A stretch of 55,402 nt of DNA from Fragilariopsis cylindrus CCMP1102 (Eukaryota; Bacillariophyta; Bacillariophyceae; Bacillariales; Bacillariaceae), in assembly GCA_900095095.1 (NCBI GenBank), contig FMBT01000552.1:1-55402 (forward strand), given 5' to 3'. Within the stretch, counting starts at the first letter, position 1, and the number at the start of each line of letters is the position of its first letter. Of this stretch, positions 51,622-55,402 are shown piece after piece. The translations under genes and the position numbers were made by a program. The notes beneath the pieces are model-generated. The model was not told the origin of the DNA. It searched no databases and saw only the letters and a list, made by a program, of their open reading frames with translations.

Positions 51622-51976
51622 CGATCACAAAACAAGTAGGAGATCTTGTGTGGATTCATTAGATGAATTGGGATGGCATAAAATTTTCGTTGATACACGA
51701 GATGTGTTACCATCATGGTTACAATTATCTACACCGGAACTGGTACGACAAGTAAGTTATACAAGTAATGAATTACAAGCACAATTTAAAAGATACGGAA
51801 CATTATTACCAATAGCACATCCATTAAATATGGCAAATGCTAAAACTGATTTTTATAGACAATTAACAAAAGGTGGACAACCTGTAATGGATGCATTAGC
51901 AGAATTATTGATAATAGATATGATCGAATTATCCGAGAAGCATTCAGAATCACAAGAACAACAACAACAACAATGA
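50423..51976 (+). CDS. DUF676-type serine esterase/lipase
   Basis: Alpha/beta-hydrolase family acting on lipid or ester substrates. 517 residues, intact frame. Residues 31-52 form a signal anchor (ILLRFLFLIVTLVVTVSTAT). The fold starts with YHLVVLVHGYLGSDREQDYL (HGY at 78-80). The nucleophile elbow is LIGNSLGGLYSRYALAELY with Ser near residue 202 in GxSxG. A His in the closing LLPIAHPLNMANAK region is the likely catalytic base. Ser and Asp runs derive from TCG/GAT microsatellites, for example a poly-Asp near 51,590-51,625. The N-terminal anchor suggests location at the ER or another endomembrane. Downstream Met at 8 or 27 could also serve as start. Confidence 0.85.
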
Positions 51977-52619
51977 TAAACATGATAAAATATCAAATAT
52001 AAGAGTACAGTACGCATCGCAATACCTAAACAACAATTTTTAACACTATTTGATTGAACTAAATAGCATGCTTATTATTACTGTACTATGCGAGTATAAT
52101 ATATATATATATAGTTGTTGATGCTTTTTCTTCTGTATGACTCTATAGTTATCTGGCTACATCCTGTATAAGTCTTATATACTACTATAATGTTGTTGGT
52201 TGTTCGTGCTTACTTACGGCTAAGCTATTCAAGTCTTTTTTTGTGTCAAGTAAGTTAATCTCAGCAAAAACAAAATCTTATTAACTTACTCTGTTATCGT
52301 AACATACGGTAAACTAATCTGATAAAAGTTTGTTTGTACTTGAAAGAATTGTTTGCTTGCAGACTTGAAAGAAGATATAAAACTACAAGTACTAACTACA
52401 GTATGGTTTCAATTTTATAAAAATCATGTTGAATACAAAAGAGTAGTGATTTGAAATAATAGTAAGTTTTCCTTCTATTTTTTAATGTGATTATTAGCAT
52501 AATATGATGATTTCTATTGTATTCATTATTATTCGTTAACTATTATTTTATTGTTATTTTTTAGCGTGTGCGTGTGGCGTGGCTCTGTCTCAGTCTCAAT
52601 TCAAGTATTATTTACAGTA
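51977..52619. other. convergent AT-rich spacer
   Basis: About 640 bp between two converging genes. A (TA)n run lies near 52,095-52,115. No gene, RNA or strong repeat is visible. Confidence 0.5.
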
Positions 52620-53978
52620 TTAGATATGTACAACTCGAAGAGCACCAAGAACATTTCGTCTATTACGAGTAGTAGTAGTAGTAGTAGATCGATTTGGAGA
52701 TGATGGTGTTGATGATGTTGGTAATAAACATGCAAGTCGATCACGGAATCTCATAGGACCAATACCAATACCAATACCAATACCACTATTATTGTTATTG
52801 TTATATTGCCGATCATAATTATTTCGTTGTTGAAAATCTTGGATAATAATAATTCCATCCAAAGAAACGACGTGTTGATGTTGTTGTTCTTCGGTATTGG
52901 TAGCATTAGTATGTACAGTATTATTATTATTATTATTCGTAGTAATGAATGATGAGGAGGATTCATAATCATCATCTTCTTGATTTTCTAATTCCAAAAG
53001 ATCAAGATTATTTGTTGTTGCTGTTGTCGTCGTGCTTGGTAGCTGCATTAATTGCAGTGATCGACATTTATGAAAATCATATTTGGATGGTCCAATACTA
53101 ACAACAGCGTTGTAAGTAGAGGAAGATGAAGATGCAGATGAGAGTGAGGATAATGACACTGATGAGAATGACGATACTGATGATTGATCCTCATTGTTAC
53201 TATTATTATTTGCATTATTTGCTGCCTGTTCTTCTTCGTCCTCATTTGCTTCCTTCTCTTCTTTTTGATATTGTGCAGCACGTTGAAATGCAGCCACCTG
53301 CATCGGATAACTATATTCATTATAGGACATAGCAATCATAATTGGATCATGAATACCATCCATCACTTGCATCGATTGTTCATCAAAGACAGCTGAGATT
53401 GATTTCATACGTGTGGCTCTTCTTTGACGTTTCCCGGTACGTGTTTTACCTTCTAATCCTCGAATACATAATAATGATCGTTGTGATTGTGTCTCAGTAT
53501 GTTCATGATAACAAAAGGAGGAATCAGTAGCTGTTATTTCAATTTCCTCTCTTGGGATCATTCGATTCATTAATGCCACAGTATCTTTTATTTCCTGACG
53601 TATAGTACGCATTTCATCAATACAATAATATGCGTTATATTTTTCTTCATTGGTATAATCCTCAATATTAATAACAGCACCAACATGTACAGCAGCTTCA
53701 GTTGAAAAAGAAACAGATCGTTTCTGTTTATGTTGTTGTTGTTGTTCATTCTGTTTATTTGCTGTGGATGTTAAACACGATGATGATAATAGTGATGATG
53801 ATGATGATAATGATGACGACGATGATACTGATGTAACAGTTGGAGCTGTTGATGTTGATGATTCCTCTTCATCATCCTCTACTACATGTACTTTCTCATT
53901 GTTTTTTTTGATGATGTCGTCACTAATGTAAAAGACAACACCGTTTTCAATTTGATTCTTGTTGCATAACGGAGACAT
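52620..53978 (-). CDS. unknown acidic Ser/Asn-rich protein, possible diatom family
   Basis: 452 residues, intact frame, starting MSPLCNKNQIENGVVFYISD. Low-complexity Ser, Gln and Asn runs surround a conserved-looking core. Its segments are VHVGAVINIEDYTNEEKYNA, YCIDEMRTIRQEIKDTVALM, LLCIRGLEGKTRTGKRQRRA, SAVFDEQSMQVMDGIHDPI and IAMSYNEYSYPMQVAAFQRA. The order 'YT-x-EE, I/RGLE, R-rich, EQ..G..DP..IA..Y' recurs in many predicted diatom proteins, to my knowledge without assigned function. No signal peptide or membrane segment. A regulatory or nuclear role is possible but unsupported. Confidence 0.66.
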   Translation of the reverse strand: MSPLCNKNQIENGVVFYISDDIIKKNNEKVHVVEDDEEESSTSTAPTVTSVSSSSSLSSSSSLLSSSCLTSTANKQNEQQQQHKQKRSVSFSTEAAVHVGAVINIEDYTNEEKYNAYYCIDEMRTIRQEIKDTVALMNRMIPREEIEITATDSSFCYHEHTETQSQRSLLCIRGLEGKTRTGKRQRRATRMKSISAVFDEQSMQVMDGIHDPIMIAMSYNEYSYPMQVAAFQRAAQYQKEEKEANEDEEEQAANNANNNSNNEDQSSVSSFSSVSLSSLSSASSSSSTYNAVVSIGPSKYDFHKCRSLQLMQLPSTTTTATTNNLDLLELENQEDDDYESSSSFITTNNNNNNTVHTNATNTEEQQHQHVVSLDGIIIIQDFQQRNNYDRQYNNNNNSGIGIGIGIGPMRFRDRLACLLPTSSTPSSPNRSTTTTTTRNRRNVLGALRVVHI

Positions 53979-54902
53979 TGTTTGATTTGATGGTTGTGTG
54001 TATCGTTATCCAATGATGACTTTACGCACGGTGTACAACAACTTTGTGAGAGTTGATAATGGTTAGAATATATGACAAAGACAAGCCAATTGTCTAAACA
54101 CAACACAACACAACAAATTTGGTGAATTAAAAAAATTGAAAAAGTAAGTTTATTAAAAACCACGCCAGCAGTTATCGGCGGTGACGAAAGAGCACGAAAA
54201 TTCAACAAAAATTTGTCGGCAAAAGAGTGTACACCGCCGCCGTTTATTAATTTTCTCAATTTTACGTCATCAAATCCATCGCGTGAAAGTTACATGTCGT
54301 AAGAAACGTTAGCAATACAGTACACCTACCGTATTTCGGTCCTGTGTTTTTTGCTGGTACGGTAGTAAGTGAGAAAAAGCAAAGCGTGGTCGTCAAAATT
54401 TATCCTTCCGAAATGAAAATTCAAATTGCTTGGCTGAGAACTTTAATTTCAGCCAATCCTTTTCATTCAAACTTCCAGAACTTCCAGAACACAAAACAGA
54501 AGAAAACAGAGGATGAACGTCGCTGAATCGACTCACTCGACTAATGAATCATTCACGAGTATTCCGTGACTTGATCCAGTATCTTTTAGCGGTGGTGTCC
54601 CATTTCAACCCAGTATCTTTTGCGTGGTCCTCAACAGATTGAGTCGAATCAATCGAATCAATCAACAAGATCAATAAGAGATCGAAGAACAACATTCCGA
54701 TCAGAAATTCTATCATCATGCATACACCAGTGTATAATAAAGACACCAACTGTCCTTAATTCGACAAGATATTATTCGAATGAAAGCTTTAGCTTGCAAA
54801 AACAATACGAAAATCAAAGCAGCATCCGTAAGTTAGTTCCAAACAAGAAAAGTATTTTACCCATCCCAAAGAGAGAGTCAGTCAGTCAGTCAGTCAGTCA
54901 AC
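53979..54902. other. divergent spacer
   Basis: About 920 bp between the acidic unknown gene (-) and the edge gene (+). Short frames are present but not convincing. It contains an ACGTCA word near 54,264 and the (GTCA)6 repeat at 54877-54900 directly before the downstream ATG. Confidence 0.5.
54877..54900. repeat. (GTCA)6 microsatellite
   Basis: Six perfect tetranucleotide copies ending two bases before the start codon at 54903, hence inside the 5' leader of that gene. Confidence 0.93.
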
Positions 54903-55402
54903 ATGCGACAACAACAACAACACAAACAACAACAACAACACAACGACGACAAGGAAAGCGCAATAGCAACAGCAACAGCAACGTCACTAATAAAACGAAT
55001 TCGACCGTACATAATATTGATCATTGTCAGTTTACTGGACTTAATCGAATCATCGTGTAGTTCGTTTTCTTCGTCGTCGATAGTTTCTTCCAATTCTATT
55101 ACTATCTATAATACCATTTTCTTTGTTGTTTGCCAACAAGACAACGAAACGATACAATTGAATGGGATGCTGATCGAATCACAAAAATTCAACAAAATTG
55201 GTCGATTAGCATCCTATCTCAGATAATTGTTACTTATTTTCATAATTGGGACCAATCTGGAAAGCAAACCATTACAAATTCCTTATCTGTTTGGAATGAA
55301 GAAATTCGGAATGAAACAAAAATATTGTCGAATGGCAAGATTCATTTCAACGGAATAATTTTAGAAGATTTTACACCACCCATGTCGAATGGATTAAATT
55401 GT
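54903..55402 (+). CDS. partial membrane/secreted protein cut by the window edge
   Basis: Starts MRQQQQHKQQQQHNDDKESA, followed by a hydrophobic signal-anchor-like segment (RIRPYIILIIVSLLDLIESS) and a Ser-rich stretch. A one-base break near 55,155 leads to EWDADRITKIQQNWSISILS, YFHNWDQSGKQTITNSLSVW and HFNGIILEDFTPPMSNGLNC, which stays open to the last base. The break can be repaired by one T in a short T run. The ordered Trp/Asn-rich part looks like a luminal or extracellular domain with possible N-glycosylation sites. Family not recognised; the C-terminus lies outside the window. Confidence 0.6.

Noticed and set aside
51389..51716. His/Ile-rich minus-strand frames over the lipase gene
   Set aside because: They are the reverse reading of the GAT (poly-Asp) microsatellite inside the lipase coding region.

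Overview
The window looks like nuclear DNA of a stramenopile alga, most likely a diatom. Supporting signs are few short introns with GT..AG borders (120-313 bp), bipartite plastid pre-sequences with a Phe after the signal peptide (AFVP, ADAF, NAFQ contexts), Thr/Asn/Ser/Gln microsatellite runs inside proteins, a Ty1/copia element of the kind common in diatoms, and several conserved-looking proteins without known function. There are no bacterial features such as operons or Shine-Dalgarno sites. Genus and species cannot be set from sequence reading alone.

Layout. 0.3-8 kb: a broken 2OG-Fe(II) oxygenase, a two-exon KISH/TMEM167 gene, a rhomboid-UBA (UBAC2-like) gene, an acyltransferase-like hexapeptide fragment and a secreted haem peroxidase. 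8-9.4 kb: minisatellite-rich spacer. 9.4-15.3 kb: a complete copia element with identical LTRs and 5-bp target duplication TGACA. 15.3-17.3 kb: gene-free. 17.3-31.6 kb: a large CBM20-TPS-TPP protein, an unknown acidic protein, an SDR relic, a PPR-like organelle protein, a DUF1771-Smr protein, a plastid protein, a TA-flanked MITE-like element, a DnaJ protein and a plastid coiled-coil protein. 32-34 kb: a small tail-anchored protein and a BAR-like protein. 34.5-40.4 kb: a Ty3/gypsy element with identical LTRs and target duplication AAGGC, but with most of its pol inverted inside. 40.6-55.4 kb: plastid parvulin, LRR protein, MFS transporter, FAD amine oxidoreductase, Gln-rich membrane protein, DUF676-type lipase, an unknown acidic protein and a partial membrane/secreted gene cut by the window edge.

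The genes share no single pathway. Two groups recur: membrane and secretory biology (KISH, UBAC2-like, tail-anchored protein, BAR-like protein, lipase) and organelle-targeted proteins (parvulin, DnaJ, PPR-like and two plastid proteins). The most unusual items are the inverted-pol gypsy element, the in-frame UGA between gag and pol in both unrelated retrotransposons, the TA-flanked element with nested tandem repeats, the peroxidase framed by two copies of one domain, and a trehalose synthase/phosphatase whose two catalytic sites both look altered.

Caution: about ten host genes show one-base frame breaks, several at homopolymers. Some may be consensus errors of the assembly, others real decay. 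Each is marked.
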